64,000 nt of DNA from Methyloversatilis universalis EHg5 (GTDB taxonomy: Bacteria; Pseudomonadota; Gammaproteobacteria; Burkholderiales; Rhodocyclaceae): assembly GCF_000378945.1 (NCBI RefSeq), contig NZ_KB900539.1, forward strand, positions 3,484,122 through 3,548,121, written 5' to 3'. The notes under the pieces are model-generated. The model worked only from the letters and a program-made list of their open reading frames with translations. It was not told the DNA's origin and ran no database searches. Numbering within the stretch: the stretch's first letter is position 1; the number at the start of each line of letters is the position of its first letter. Below are positions 27,069 through 35,113 of this stretch, one piece after another. The position numbers were made by a program, and so were the translations under genes.

Positions 27069-28109
27069 ATGATCAAGTTCAAGCAAATCGCCGTTGCCGC
27101 AGCGCTGGCCAGCGCCTTCGCCGCAGCGCACGCAGCGCCGATCAGCGTGTTCACCCCCAACGGTCAAGTGAGCGGCATCGCTGCTTTCGACTGGGCCCCG
27201 TCGCCGGTGCTCGCCCAAGGCGGTAACGCAGCGTTCGTCAAGCTCGCGAACGGCACCAATGACGGCGTCGCCGGCATCACCAACACCACCGCAGGCTTCC
27301 CGCTGACCGGCAACGCCTTCACGGTGTACTCGCAAGGTCGTCTGAACCTGTTCCAGAACGGTACCGGCGCTGCAACCGCTGGCCTCTGGACTGGCGCTGG
27401 CTCGACCGCTGGCAAGTACGAAATCACTTTCGAACTGGCCTACACCGAAATCGTTGGCGTCGCGAACACCTTCCCGACCAACCAGGCTTTCTTCGATTTC
27501 GCTGCCACCCAGACCATCAACTACTTCCGCGTCTATGTCCAGGATCTGGATGACGCCGGTGCAGTCGCTTCGAACTACGCCTCGGGCAACGGTTTCAACG
27601 ACGGCAAGCTGGTGTTCGAAGGTAAGGTCGCTCCCGCCGCCTCCCAGGCTGGCGTGTTCTCCGACTTCAAGGTTGGCGCTGGCGTGACCCCGCTGGGCAG
27701 CGATGGCGATGCCTCGAACGGCACCTCGTCCCTGTCGTCGGTGAATAGCGTGAATGGCAGCGGCAGCACCCCGATCATCGACCTGCTGTCGGTCATCCCG
27801 ACCACCTATGATCTGAGCTTCTGGAACGGCGTCCTGACCGAGTTTCTGATCTCGAACATCAACCAGAACCTGCCCTTCACCTCGGTGGATCCGTCGGAGA
27901 AGTTCCACGGCTCGATCACCCCGAACGTCGGCACCACCAACGGTGGCACGAGCTTCCAGCCGGGCGTTGGCCTGGTTGCTTCGGGTCCGGACATTCTGTT
28001 CCAGACCGACCCGAACGGCCCGCTGCAAGCCGTGCCGGAACCCGGCACCCTGGCGCTGGCTGGCCTGGCACTCGGCGGTCTCGCCCTGGCCCGTCGCCGC
28101 AAGGCCTGA
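27069..28109 (+). CDS. PEP-CTERM sorting-domain protein, possibly PepA-like
   Basis: A 346-residue exported protein. Residues 1-23 are a Sec signal peptide ending AAAHAA. The C-terminal 25 residues are a textbook PEP-CTERM signal: VPEPGTLALAGL, a hydrophobic helix, then ARRRKA. The middle is rich in Asn, Gly, Ser and Thr and lacks Cys, with many possible O-glycosylation sites. Exosortase A at 10518-12056 is the expected processing enzyme. The ATG at 27069 has GGAG upstream; an earlier in-frame ATG lies upstream of or inside the promoter. Aromatic and WAPSPV-type segments recall flocculation protein PepA, but this is from memory. Smoother codon use than its neighbours suggests high expression. 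Confidence 0.9.
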   Translation: MIKFKQIAVAAALASAFAAAHAAPISVFTPNGQVSGIAAFDWAPSPVLAQGGNAAFVKLANGTNDGVAGITNTTAGFPLTGNAFTVYSQGRLNLFQNGTGAATAGLWTGAGSTAGKYEITFELAYTEIVGVANTFPTNQAFFDFAATQTINYFRVYVQDLDDAGAVASNYASGNGFNDGKLVFEGKVAPAASQAGVFSDFKVGAGVTPLGSDGDASNGTSSLSSVNSVNGSGSTPIIDLLSVIPTTYDLSFWNGVLTEFLISNINQNLPFTSVDPSEKFHGSITPNVGTTNGGTSFQPGVGLVASGPDILFQTDPNGPLQAVPEPGTLALAGLALGGLALARRRKA

Positions 28110-28130
28110 TAGGCAAGCAGTCGCATGATC

Positions 28131-28158
28131 AAAAACGGGAGCTTCGGCTCCCGTTTTT
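28131..28158 (+). terminator. Intrinsic terminator of the PEP-CTERM gene
   Basis: A stem of AAAACGGGAGC paired with GCTCCCGTTTT around a TTCG tetraloop, followed by TTTTTGTTTTG, starts 21 bp after the stop codon. It is a strong rho-independent terminator and confirms a single-gene transcript. The A-run on the left also makes it usable from the minus strand, against the converging glycosyltransferase gene. Confidence 0.92.
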
Positions 28159-28268
28159 GTTTTGCTGCTCCGGTTGTGCTGTTCTGCAAGAAACGCCAGC
28201 TTCGGAAAACACAAGCCGCCTCGACGCGCACACCGTGTCGCCCCGATCGGTGACCGGGCATCCCCACC

Positions 28269-29471
28269 TTACAGCGTAGCAACCTCTCTGCGTATGCCTT
28301 CGCCGGCATCGTGCCGGAGGAAATCCGCCTGTACGGCACGCGCCGCATCGCGGAAAGCCGCGCCGGACGGACCGGTCATGCGGCGAATGGCGGCGCTCAG
28401 ATCGCCATAGCCAGCGGTGCCCGCACGCAGAGCAATGCCTGCCCCCGCATCGACCACTCGCGCCATGGTCAGAAACTGGTCCATGTTCGAACAGACGCCG
28501 ATTACCGGCCGCCCCTGTGAAAGCGTCTGATACACGGTCGCGCTGCCGCCATTGCAGATAACGAAATCCGCGCGCGCAGCCGCTTCGAGTCCAGGCAGGT
28601 AATCGGCGACGAAACAGTGCGGCCCCGGCGACGCAACATCTGAGCGCCCGGCCGTAGCGGTCATCGCATTGACACCGCAGTCTTCGAGCGCACGGAACAG
28701 TTCGGGCAGCAGATCCACCCGCCCGGTCGAGCCCAGCGTGACATAGGCGAGCGGGCCGTCCGGCAACGCAGTCCACCATGCGGGCAGCGCCATCGCCGGC
28801 GACCACACGATAGGGCCGATATAGCGGTGATGAGACGGGCAATCCGGTCGCACCGGCACCAGTGAGGGCGTGTCGGCATACAGCGTGCGATCGCCATCGG
28901 TATAGGCGTAACGGACATCCGGAAAAGTGCTCAGTCCGAACTTGCGGCGAAGCGCATTCAACGGACCGGCATGCAGCCGGAACGCAATCGGCTGGCCCAG
29001 CCGGAACAGCGGTTCTGCCAGCTTGGGCCCAAGCACCCGGGTCAGCGTGATGTCAGGCAGCGGAAAGCGGTCGTGCAGTGCCCACGGACTCCAGTGAGCA
29101 TTGCACAGCGCGAAGTACGGAATGCCGACCAGGCGGGCGGAAACGCTCAGCGACAGCCTGAAATCGCCGATCACTGCATCCGGGCGCAACCTGCGCAGCA
29201 GCGCCACGTCTTCGTCGATATAGCGTTCGAGCTCGGCCCGGGTATAGAGCGGGGCACCCGCCGCCAGCCGTTCGAGAAAAATGGCAGCAGGAATGCTTTC
29301 AAGCGATTCGCGCGCCAGCCCGGTACCGCGGAAGCAGAGATCGAAAACCGGCGCAGAAGCCACCGTCACGTCATGCTCACCCGCCAGCGCATTCGCCAAC
29401 ACCACCGGACGCGCAACATGGGCCAGCGATACCGCTTCCGCCACCAGCAGGACGCGGCGGCGCGCCGTCAT
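28269..29471 (-). CDS. UGT/MGT-type glycosyltransferase (GT1 family)
   Basis: A 400-residue GT-B enzyme of the GT1 class, which glycosylates lipids or small acceptors and not usually polymers. The N-terminus (RRVLLVAEAVSLAHVARPVV) is the acceptor domain entry. The donor domain has LAYVTLGSTGRVDLLPELF and the plant-secondary-product-like box DFVICNGGSATVYQTLSQGRPVIG. The ATG at 29471 shares one base with the TGA of the epimerase gene (TGATG); a GTG lies one codon earlier. Together with the epimerase it may attach a deoxysugar to a lipid, acyl-amino acid or glycoprotein. Confidence 0.85.
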   Translation of the reverse strand: MTARRRVLLVAEAVSLAHVARPVVLANALAGEHDVTVASAPVFDLCFRGTGLARESLESIPAAIFLERLAAGAPLYTRAELERYIDEDVALLRRLRPDAVIGDFRLSLSVSARLVGIPYFALCNAHWSPWALHDRFPLPDITLTRVLGPKLAEPLFRLGQPIAFRLHAGPLNALRRKFGLSTFPDVRYAYTDGDRTLYADTPSLVPVRPDCPSHHRYIGPIVWSPAMALPAWWTALPDGPLAYVTLGSTGRVDLLPELFRALEDCGVNAMTATAGRSDVASPGPHCFVADYLPGLEAAARADFVICNGGSATVYQTLSQGRPVIGVCSNMDQFLTMARVVDAGAGIALRAGTAGYGDLSAAIRRMTGPSGAAFRDAARAVQADFLRHDAGEGIRREVATL

Positions 29472-30604
29472 CACGCGCCCTTTGCGCGACCGAACAGACC
29501 GAAGCGGCTCAATTCCGCCACCGTCTGCTGATAGCGGTCTTCCGAGGGCTGACCGCTGGCCCAGGCAGCGAACTCGGCCATGCCCTGATCCAGCGAACAG
29601 GCCGGCGCATAACCCAGCTCGGCACGGGATCGAGCCAGATCGGCGACGCAGCCGAAAATGTCTCCCACCCGGAATTCACCCCGGTCTTCCATCGTGACCG
29701 GCTTGCCGACCGCCCGCGCCAGCGCGTTCGCGATGTCGCCTATCGTGCTGGCCACGCCGGCCCCGACATTGAAGGTGGAGCCGGCGGGCACGTCGGCCAC
29801 CAGGGCGCGCATATTGGCCGCGACGACGTCGGACACATGCACGAAGTCACGCACCGGCAGGCCGCCTTCATAGACCGAGATCGGCTGACCGGCGCAGATG
29901 CGCGAGTAGAAAATGGAGACGACGCCGGTATAGGGATTTTTCAGCGACTGGCGAGAACCGAACACGTTGAAGTAGCGCAGGATGACCGCCGGCACGCCGA
30001 AGGTTTCCGCCGCGTAACGGACGAAATCCTCCTGGTGCTTCTTGGTGATCGCGTACACCGAAAAGGGCTCGGATCGCTTGTGCTCGGGTGTGGCCACCGC
30101 ATCAAGATCGCCTTCACACACCGGGCAGGGCATCGTGAAACGGCCGGACTCGAGCCGCTCGCGGGTGCGTGGCGCAGGGAACTGTTCGCCGTGCGTCGGG
30201 CAGACATAGGACCCTTCGCCATAGATGGCGCGCGAGGACGACAGCACTAGGCGCTTCAGCGCATGGCCACCCTTCACGATGCCTTCGATCAGCGTGGTGG
30301 TGCCGATGGCATTGACCCGGGCGTAGTGAGTCATGTCGTACATGCTCTGACCGACGCCGGTCAGCGCAGCAAAGTGATACACCGCATCCACGCCGTCGAG
30401 CGCACGCGCCACGTCATCCGGATTGCACACGTCGCCGACCTGAAGCTCGACCTCTGGGGCGAGGTAGGCCGGGCGCTGGCGCGCCTCGCCGTGGATCTGC
30501 GGATCGAGAATGTCCAGCGCGCGCACGCTGTGGCCGGCGGCCAGCAGCGCATCGGCGGTATGCGAGCCGATGAAGCCGGCTCCGCCTGTGATCAGCACCT
30601 TCAT
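29471..30604 (-). CDS. NAD-dependent epimerase, dTDP-L-rhamnose 4-epimerase-like
   Basis: A 377-residue extended SDR enzyme. The NAD loop GGAGFIGSH is at residues 7-15, and the YAITKKHQE segment supplies the catalytic Tyr-x3-Lys. Between the Ser site and the Tyr, an insertion carries VCPTHGE and later MPCPVCEGD, a Cys/His set that looks like a small zinc site. The same insertion is known in the dTDP-L-rhamnose 4-epimerase branch, so dTDP-6-deoxy-L-talose is a likely product. The ATG at 30604 is chosen because it begins exactly at the first Rossmann strand. It lies 19 bp downstream of the DUF1302 gene and is coupled to the UGT-type gene. Confidence 0.85.
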   Translation of the reverse strand: MKVLITGGAGFIGSHTADALLAAGHSVRALDILDPQIHGEARQRPAYLAPEVELQVGDVCNPDDVARALDGVDAVYHFAALTGVGQSMYDMTHYARVNAIGTTTLIEGIVKGGHALKRLVLSSSRAIYGEGSYVCPTHGEQFPAPRTRERLESGRFTMPCPVCEGDLDAVATPEHKRSEPFSVYAITKKHQEDFVRYAAETFGVPAVILRYFNVFGSRQSLKNPYTGVVSIFYSRICAGQPISVYEGGLPVRDFVHVSDVVAANMRALVADVPAGSTFNVGAGVASTIGDIANALARAVGKPVTMEDRGEFRVGDIFGCVADLARSRAELGYAPACSLDQGMAEFAAWASGQPSEDRYQQTVAELSRFGLFGRAKGA

Positions 30605-30623
30605 GTCAGGCCTCCGGTGAAGG

Positions 30624-32024
30624 TCAGAAGGAGTAGCGCAGTTCGCCGTAGTAGCGGTCGGAATTCCCGAAGCGGCCGAAATAGCCATTCGGATTGCCGC
30701 CGAACAGATCGGCGCCAAACTGGGCGCGCCAGTTCGACTGCACCCGCCAGATGAGCTTGGGGCGGAACATGTAGTCGTTGCGCACCAGCGACTGCACCCA
30801 CAGCATTTCGCCTTCAAGGCGCTCGTCGAACTTGTGGTTGTACAGCAGCGCCATGCCATTCTCGCGCTTCGACGCCAGCAGGTCGGCGTTGCGGTCGATG
30901 TGGTAGCGCTCGAAATACTGGATGTTGAAGCGCGATTCGTTCTGGAACGGGAAGTCGAGGCCGATTGCATAGTCGACCATGTCCTGCCGGACCAGACCAT
31001 CAGGCAGCGCGGACGACACCGGCAACCGGCGATCACGCGTCAGCACGCCTTCGGCACGCAGCAGGAAGCTGCCGAAATCCTTGGTCAGCGTAGCGCCGTA
31101 CTGGTGTATCCAGTCATGCTCCGGCGTATAGATGACCGTGGTCGGCGACGCGAAGCGGCGAGCGAAGGTGGGATTCACGTCCAGGCTGCGGTAGTAGAAG
31201 GCCGACAGGTCCCAGCCCTTCACAAGGGTACCGACCCGCAGGCCGTAGTTCGAGTTGCTCAGCTTCGAATCCGGCCGCTGCTGCGCTTCGTAGCGGGCAT
31301 TGACACCGGGGATCGCCGGCTGGGTCGGATAGAAATCACCGCCGAAGCGACCGATGTTGTCCACGCTCACGTACGGCACCCAGATCAGCTCGGCGCGCCA
31401 GTCGTTGCGGAAGTACTCGGCGCGGGCCGCCCACTGCGGAATGCGCTGCTGATCGAATTCCTGGGTGAAGAACTCGCGCATGTCCCGGGCCGATACGACG
31501 TCGGCGAAGAACAGGCCGACCATTTCGCCCCACACGATGTGCTGGCGACCCAGCCGCAGTTCGACATCGCCGACCGGCATGTCGACATACACCTCGCGCC
31601 AGGCGAATTCGCTGCGGCGGTCATCGCGCACCGCAGCCGGGTAGAAATCGTTCTCCCAGCCGTAGGCGAGGTCGTAATCGATGCGGCCGACCGCCTTCCA
31701 CTTGATGCCCTGGCCGAAACTGCCGCTGCGGCCCAGTTCGTTGCGCCAGCGCGCCTTCGACCAGTGGCTGTCACCGGACACCGTGCGCGCCAGTTCGAAC
31801 TGGCTGAAACCGCGCCAGCCGGACATACCTTCGCCACTGCTCGCCGCGCCATCGGCCGCCTTGCCGTCCGCCTGTTTCGCCTTGCCATCGGTTTCGGCCG
31901 GCGGGTCCGCGAACAGGTCGTCGAGCGAATCGGCAGCCTGCGCCGGCGACAGTGCGCAGGCTGCAGCAAAGGTCAGCGCGGCCAGAGGCACACGGCGGAA
32001 GGACGGAAAGGAACGACGCATCAT
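30624..32024 (-). CDS. DUF1302-family outer-membrane protein
   Basis: A 466-residue predicted outer-membrane barrel with a signal peptide of about 30 residues (LAALTFAAACALSPAQA). After a charged Ala/Lys-rich linker the barrel has family segments such as VELRLGRQHIVWGEM and the terminal strand YYGELRYSF ending in Phe. Two ATGs stand in tandem; the first, at 32024, overlaps the TGA of the ABC ATPase gene as ATGA. Its operon partner is the LolD-like ATPase, and the LolA-like gene is divergent just beyond, so it is probably the outer-membrane terminus of that transport route. A second DUF1302 protein lies at 51005. Confidence 0.82.
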   Translation of the reverse strand: MMRRSFPSFRRVPLAALTFAAACALSPAQAADSLDDLFADPPAETDGKAKQADGKAADGAASSGEGMSGWRGFSQFELARTVSGDSHWSKARWRNELGRSGSFGQGIKWKAVGRIDYDLAYGWENDFYPAAVRDDRRSEFAWREVYVDMPVGDVELRLGRQHIVWGEMVGLFFADVVSARDMREFFTQEFDQQRIPQWAARAEYFRNDWRAELIWVPYVSVDNIGRFGGDFYPTQPAIPGVNARYEAQQRPDSKLSNSNYGLRVGTLVKGWDLSAFYYRSLDVNPTFARRFASPTTVIYTPEHDWIHQYGATLTKDFGSFLLRAEGVLTRDRRLPVSSALPDGLVRQDMVDYAIGLDFPFQNESRFNIQYFERYHIDRNADLLASKRENGMALLYNHKFDERLEGEMLWVQSLVRNDYMFRPKLIWRVQSNWRAQFGADLFGGNPNGYFGRFGNSDRYYGELRYSF

Positions 32025-32776
32025 GAAGCGGCTGCCTGAAGTGAAGCGGTTTTCGGTGGTTTGACGTAAGCCCATTCGCCCGGCGCTTTCTGCACGCCCA
32101 GCGCAGTCAGCTCGCCGTCCTCGATGCGCACCAGGCGATCCGCCATCGACATCACCCGCTTGTCGTGCGTCGAGAAGATGAAGGTGGTCTTCATCGTGCG
32201 GTTGATCTCGCGCATCAGTTCGAGAATGGCATCGCCGGTCTTGCGATCTAGGTTGGCGGTCGGTTCATCGGCCAGCACGATGGCAGGCTGAACCGCAAGC
32301 GCGCGGGCGATGGCCACCCGCTGACGCTGACCGCCGGAGAGCTGATTCGGCCGGTGAGTCATCTTCTGCCCGAGACCGACGATTTCGAGAAAGTAGCGTA
32401 CGCGACGGTCACGCTCTTCCTTGCCGATTTCCGGCAGCTGAAGCAGCGGGTATTCGACGTTCTCGTAGGCCGACAGCACCGGCAGCAGATTGAAGGTCTG
32501 GAAGATGAAACCGATGGTGCGAGCACGCAGGCTGGCCAGTTCGTCTGGCGTCTGACCGGACACGTCCTGACCGTTGATCAGTATCTGACCAGAGGTTGGC
32601 GTATCGATGCAGCCGATGAGATTGAGCAGCGTTGATTTTCCGCTGCCGGACGGCCCCGCAATGGCGATGAACACGCCGTCCTCAATATCCAGCGTGATAT
32701 TCTTCAACGCATTGACCTGCTGGCCGCCAAGCATGTAGCTGCGGCTCACATTCCGGATCTGGACGACGTTGTTCAT
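32021..32776 (-). CDS. LolD/MacB-type ABC transporter ATP-binding protein
   Basis: A 251-residue ATPase. Walker A is at 41-49 (GPSGSGKST), the Q-loop is FIFQTFNLLP, the signature is LSGGQRQRVAIARAL, Walker B is IVLADEPTANLD and the switch His lies in FSTHDKR. This is the MacB/LolD class that works with FtsX-type permeases. No permease gene is next to it, but two unpaired FtsX permeases are at 22371-24817 on the same strand. The ATG at 32776 (MNNVVQIRNV) starts the canonical fold. It is divergent from the LolA-like gene across 53 bp. Confidence 0.93.
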   Translation of the reverse strand: MNNVVQIRNVSRSYMLGGQQVNALKNITLDIEDGVFIAIAGPSGSGKSTLLNLIGCIDTPTSGQILINGQDVSGQTPDELASLRARTIGFIFQTFNLLPVLSAYENVEYPLLQLPEIGKEERDRRVRYFLEIVGLGQKMTHRPNQLSGGQRQRVAIARALAVQPAIVLADEPTANLDRKTGDAILELMREINRTMKTTFIFSTHDKRVMSMADRLVRIEDGELTALGVQKAPGEWAYVKPPKTASLQAAAS

Positions 32777-32829
32777 CTGGAAGCCCGGTTCAGAAAACGG
32801 GTCATGCGCCCGGTGCTGGAGACAAGAAC

Positions 32830-33642
32830 ATGAATCATCCGAACACCCCTTGCGCACCGCAGGCAACGACTGCGCCCGGATGCGCACGACGCGCCCGCCA
32901 TGCCCTGCTGCGTATCCTCGCGGCGACCGCGGCCTGTACTGCACCGTTGTGGGTTGCGTCGCAGGCGTACGCCCAAGATGCCGCAAGTATACTGGAAAAG
33001 GCCGACACCATCCGGTTCCCGCGTGAGCCCTTCCAGGTGGAAGTCAGCGTCACCTCGACCACCGCGAGCGGCGAGGAATTCCGCAAGTACCGCATCCTGT
33101 CCAAGGGCAACGAAAACACCATCGTGCAGACCACCGAGCCGGCATCCGAGCGCGGCCAGATCCTGCTGATGAAGGCGCGCGACCTCTGGGTGTTCCTGCC
33201 CACCGTATCGCAGCCGGTCCGCCTGTCGCTGGCACAGCGACTGACCGGTCAGGTGGCCAACGGCGATCTGGCGCGCGCCAATTTCTCCGGTGACTACACA
33301 CCCAAGCTGCTGCGCACCGAGAAGGTGGATGGTCAGGACCACCACGTACTCGAACTGAGTGCGGTCGACCGCGGCGTGACCTATGCCCGTGTGCTGTTGT
33401 GGGTGCGTGCCGCCAACAATGCGCCGCACAAGGCCGAGTTCTATTCACTGTCCGACAAGCTGCTGAAAACCTGCGTCTATGACGAATACAAGACACTGGG
33501 TGGCAAGCTGCGACCGACCCGGCTGACCATGCAGGACGCACTGAAGGCGGGCGAGCAGTCGGTACTCGAGTACGGCGCCATGCAGATCCGCGAAATTCCG
33601 GACAAGGTGTTCGACAAGGAATACCTGAAGAAACTACAGTAA
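32830..33642 (+). CDS. LolA-like outer-membrane lipoprotein-sorting protein
   Basis: A 270-residue periplasmic protein. The first 48 residues form a long signal peptide ending AYAQD, after an n-region rich in Cys, Arg and Pro. The remainder has the all-beta LolA_like fold seen beside FtsX or MMPL transporters: FQVEVSVTSTTASGEEFRKY, LLMKARDLWVFLPTVSQPVR and YDEYKTLGGKLRPTRL. It would carry a hydrophobic cargo between the ABC complex and the outer membrane. GGAG lies a few bases before the ATG. It is followed after 57 bp by the acyltransferase gene. Confidence 0.88.
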   Translation: MNHPNTPCAPQATTAPGCARRARHALLRILAATAACTAPLWVASQAYAQDAASILEKADTIRFPREPFQVEVSVTSTTASGEEFRKYRILSKGNENTIVQTTEPASERGQILLMKARDLWVFLPTVSQPVRLSLAQRLTGQVANGDLARANFSGDYTPKLLRTEKVDGQDHHVLELSAVDRGVTYARVLLWVRAANNAPHKAEFYSLSDKLLKTCVYDEYKTLGGKLRPTRLTMQDALKAGEQSVLEYGAMQIREIPDKVFDKEYLKKLQ

Positions 33643-33699
33643 GAAGAACAGTTCAGCGCACGCGGGATACACACCCGCGGCTCACCCGGTCAGATCATC

Positions 33700-34446
33700 A
33701 TGTTTCTGCTCGAAGTCGGAAGCCTCAAGGAAAACTTCGCCAAGTATTTCGCGGTGGAAGCCGCCGTGGACGAAGCGATGAGGCATGAGGTGTACCGCGT
33801 CCGGCACCAGGTGTATTGCGAGGAACTGGGCTACGAGGAAGTCAATCCGGATCACGAGGAAACCGATCAGTACGATGCGCAGTCGCTGCTGATCGCGCTG
33901 CGCGCGCAGGGCAGCGGTCGCATCGTCGGCTGCGTGCGACTGGTACAGGTCGATCCGGCAGATCCGGCCGCCGAGCTGCCCTTCGAGCATCTGTGCAGCG
34001 ACGCGATAGACCGTACCACCATCGACCCCGCCCGCATCGATCGCCGGCACATGGTCGAAATTTCGCGACTCGCAGTGCTGTCGGATTACCGCAAGCGGAA
34101 GGGCGACAGCGGCGGCCCGATCGCGATTTCAGACGAAGATCTGGGCACCCGCGACCAGCCTCGCTTCCCCTACATCCCGGTCGGCCTCTATCTGGGCCTG
34201 CTCGCCGCCGCGGAACTGCACGGCGTTGAACATCTGTTTACGCTGACAGAAGCAAGACTGGCGCGCCACCTGACCGCGCTCGGATTCCGCATCCACCTGA
34301 TCGGCCAGGCGGTGGAACACCGCGGCAAGCGCGTACCCTCGGTCATCTACCGCAGGGAACTGATGGAGCACCTTCCGCCCTTCATGCGGCCTCTGTACGA
34401 CCAGCTGCTTGAAGAGATGTCGGCACGTTACGCGTTGCCGGCCTGA
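33700..34446 (+). CDS. PEP-CTERM/exosortase-associated acyltransferase (N-acyl amino acid synthase type)
   Basis: A 248-residue GNAT-fold protein distantly related to acyl-homoserine-lactone synthases. Typical segments are VYRVRHQVYCEELGYEE, DAQSLLIALRAQGSGRIVGC and MVEISRLAVLSDYRKRKGD, the latter two forming the acyl-carrier binding core. This family is confined to genomes with the PEP-CTERM/exosortase system, and members tested in other bacteria make long-chain N-acyl amino acids. Here it ends the LolA-like operon. The product could be a signal, a surfactant or cargo of the neighbouring transporter; its amino acid is not predictable. Confidence 0.88.
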   Translation: MFLLEVGSLKENFAKYFAVEAAVDEAMRHEVYRVRHQVYCEELGYEEVNPDHEETDQYDAQSLLIALRAQGSGRIVGCVRLVQVDPADPAAELPFEHLCSDAIDRTTIDPARIDRRHMVEISRLAVLSDYRKRKGDSGGPIAISDEDLGTRDQPRFPYIPVGLYLGLLAAAELHGVEHLFTLTEARLARHLTALGFRIHLIGQAVEHRGKRVPSVIYRRELMEHLPPFMRPLYDQLLEEMSARYALPA

Positions 34447-34602
34447 GCCGCACGAGTCATCCAAATCGCACCGGACAAAGGTCCGCGGCAGCGCTGAGTC
34501 ACTGACCCCGCAGACGGCCACTGCCGCCCTTCCCCTGCCGTTTCCCTTCATTCCATCCGCATCGATCCCGGCGCTGCACCCATCCGGACGCGTAAACGAA
34601 AA

Positions 34603-34625
34603 CGGCCCGCCATGAAGGCGGGCCG
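34603..34625 (-). terminator. Intrinsic terminator downstream of tRNA-Phe
   Basis: A 9-bp GC stem (CGGCCCGCC / GGCGGGCCG, loop ATGAA). On the minus strand it is followed by TTTTCGTTTACGC, so it terminates the tRNA-Phe transcript 10 bp after the CCA end. Confidence 0.8.
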
Positions 34626-34635
34626 TCCGGAAATC

Positions 34636-34711
34636 TGGTGGCCTGGGGCGGAATCGAACCACCGACACGCGGATTTTCAATCCGCTGCTCTACCAACTGA
34701 GCTACCAGGCC
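34636..34711 (-). tRNA. tRNA-Phe(GAA)
   Basis: A 76-base cloverleaf with encoded CCA. The acceptor stem pairs GGCCTGG with CCAGGCC, the D-arm has GCTC-AGTTGGTA-GAGC, the anticodon loop is TTGAAAA with anticodon GAA, and the T-loop is GGTTCGATTCC. The body closely resembles bacterial tRNA-Phe. Confidence 0.97.
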
Positions 34712-34799
34712 AGGTGAGTCGAAGATAATAGTCGTTGATCGGAAGTCTGTCAAAGGGTTTCCGATCATCCGCACCCTTCAAGTACGCCTGATCACCCGG

Positions 34800-35105
34800 C
34801 TAGACGGCCGCCATCTGCGCGAACAGTACCACCTTGGCGATGATGAGCAGCAGCTCGAACAGCAGCAGGAAGACGAACGCGAACACCGGCATCCAGCGAT
34901 CCGGCACGAAGCGCGGCAGCACCCGGCGACAGAGCCGGAACAGCGGCCGGCCGACACGGCTGAAGGCGCCATAGATCAGATTGTCTTCGCGACGCGTGCC
35001 GGCCAGCAGCCATAGCGCCCCTTGACCCAGCAGAGTCAGCAGCAGCAGTTCGTTCAGCCCTTTCAGCAGAACGACCAAGCGCAGCGCAATCTCGACTCCG
35101 TCCAT
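34800..35105 (-). CDS. Small two-helix membrane protein of unknown function
   Basis: A 101-residue protein with hydrophobic segments at about 15-37 (LNELLLLTLLGQGALWLLAG) and 73-97, separated by a basic loop with several Arg (FRLCRRVLPRFVPDRW). I do not recognise the family. Its ATG lies 8 bp downstream of the histidine kinase stop, so it is cotranscribed with the two-component system and could be an accessory or feedback protein. Both termini are predicted on the same side of the membrane. Confidence 0.7.
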   Translation of the reverse strand: MDGVEIALRLVVLLKGLNELLLLTLLGQGALWLLAGTRREDNLIYGAFSRVGRPLFRLCRRVLPRFVPDRWMPVFAFVFLLLFELLLIIAKVVLFAQMAAV

Positions 35106-35113
35106 ACCCGTGC

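Noticed and set aside
29471-31036. A 144-codon N-terminal extension of the epimerase
   Set aside because: The extension is antisense-like or out-of-frame sequence of the DUF1302 gene and is Ser/Thr/Arg-rich. The Rossmann fold starts at the ATG at 30604.
32830-33642. Housekeeping lolA
   Set aside because: The sequence blocks are those of the larger LolA_like family beside ABC or MMPL transporters, and housekeeping lolA is usually found near ftsK or rarA, which are absent here.
33700-34446. Acyl-homoserine-lactone synthase
   Set aside because: The protein shares the distant fold, but the neighbourhood and sequence blocks fit the PEP-CTERM-associated acyltransferase family, and no LuxR-type gene is near.
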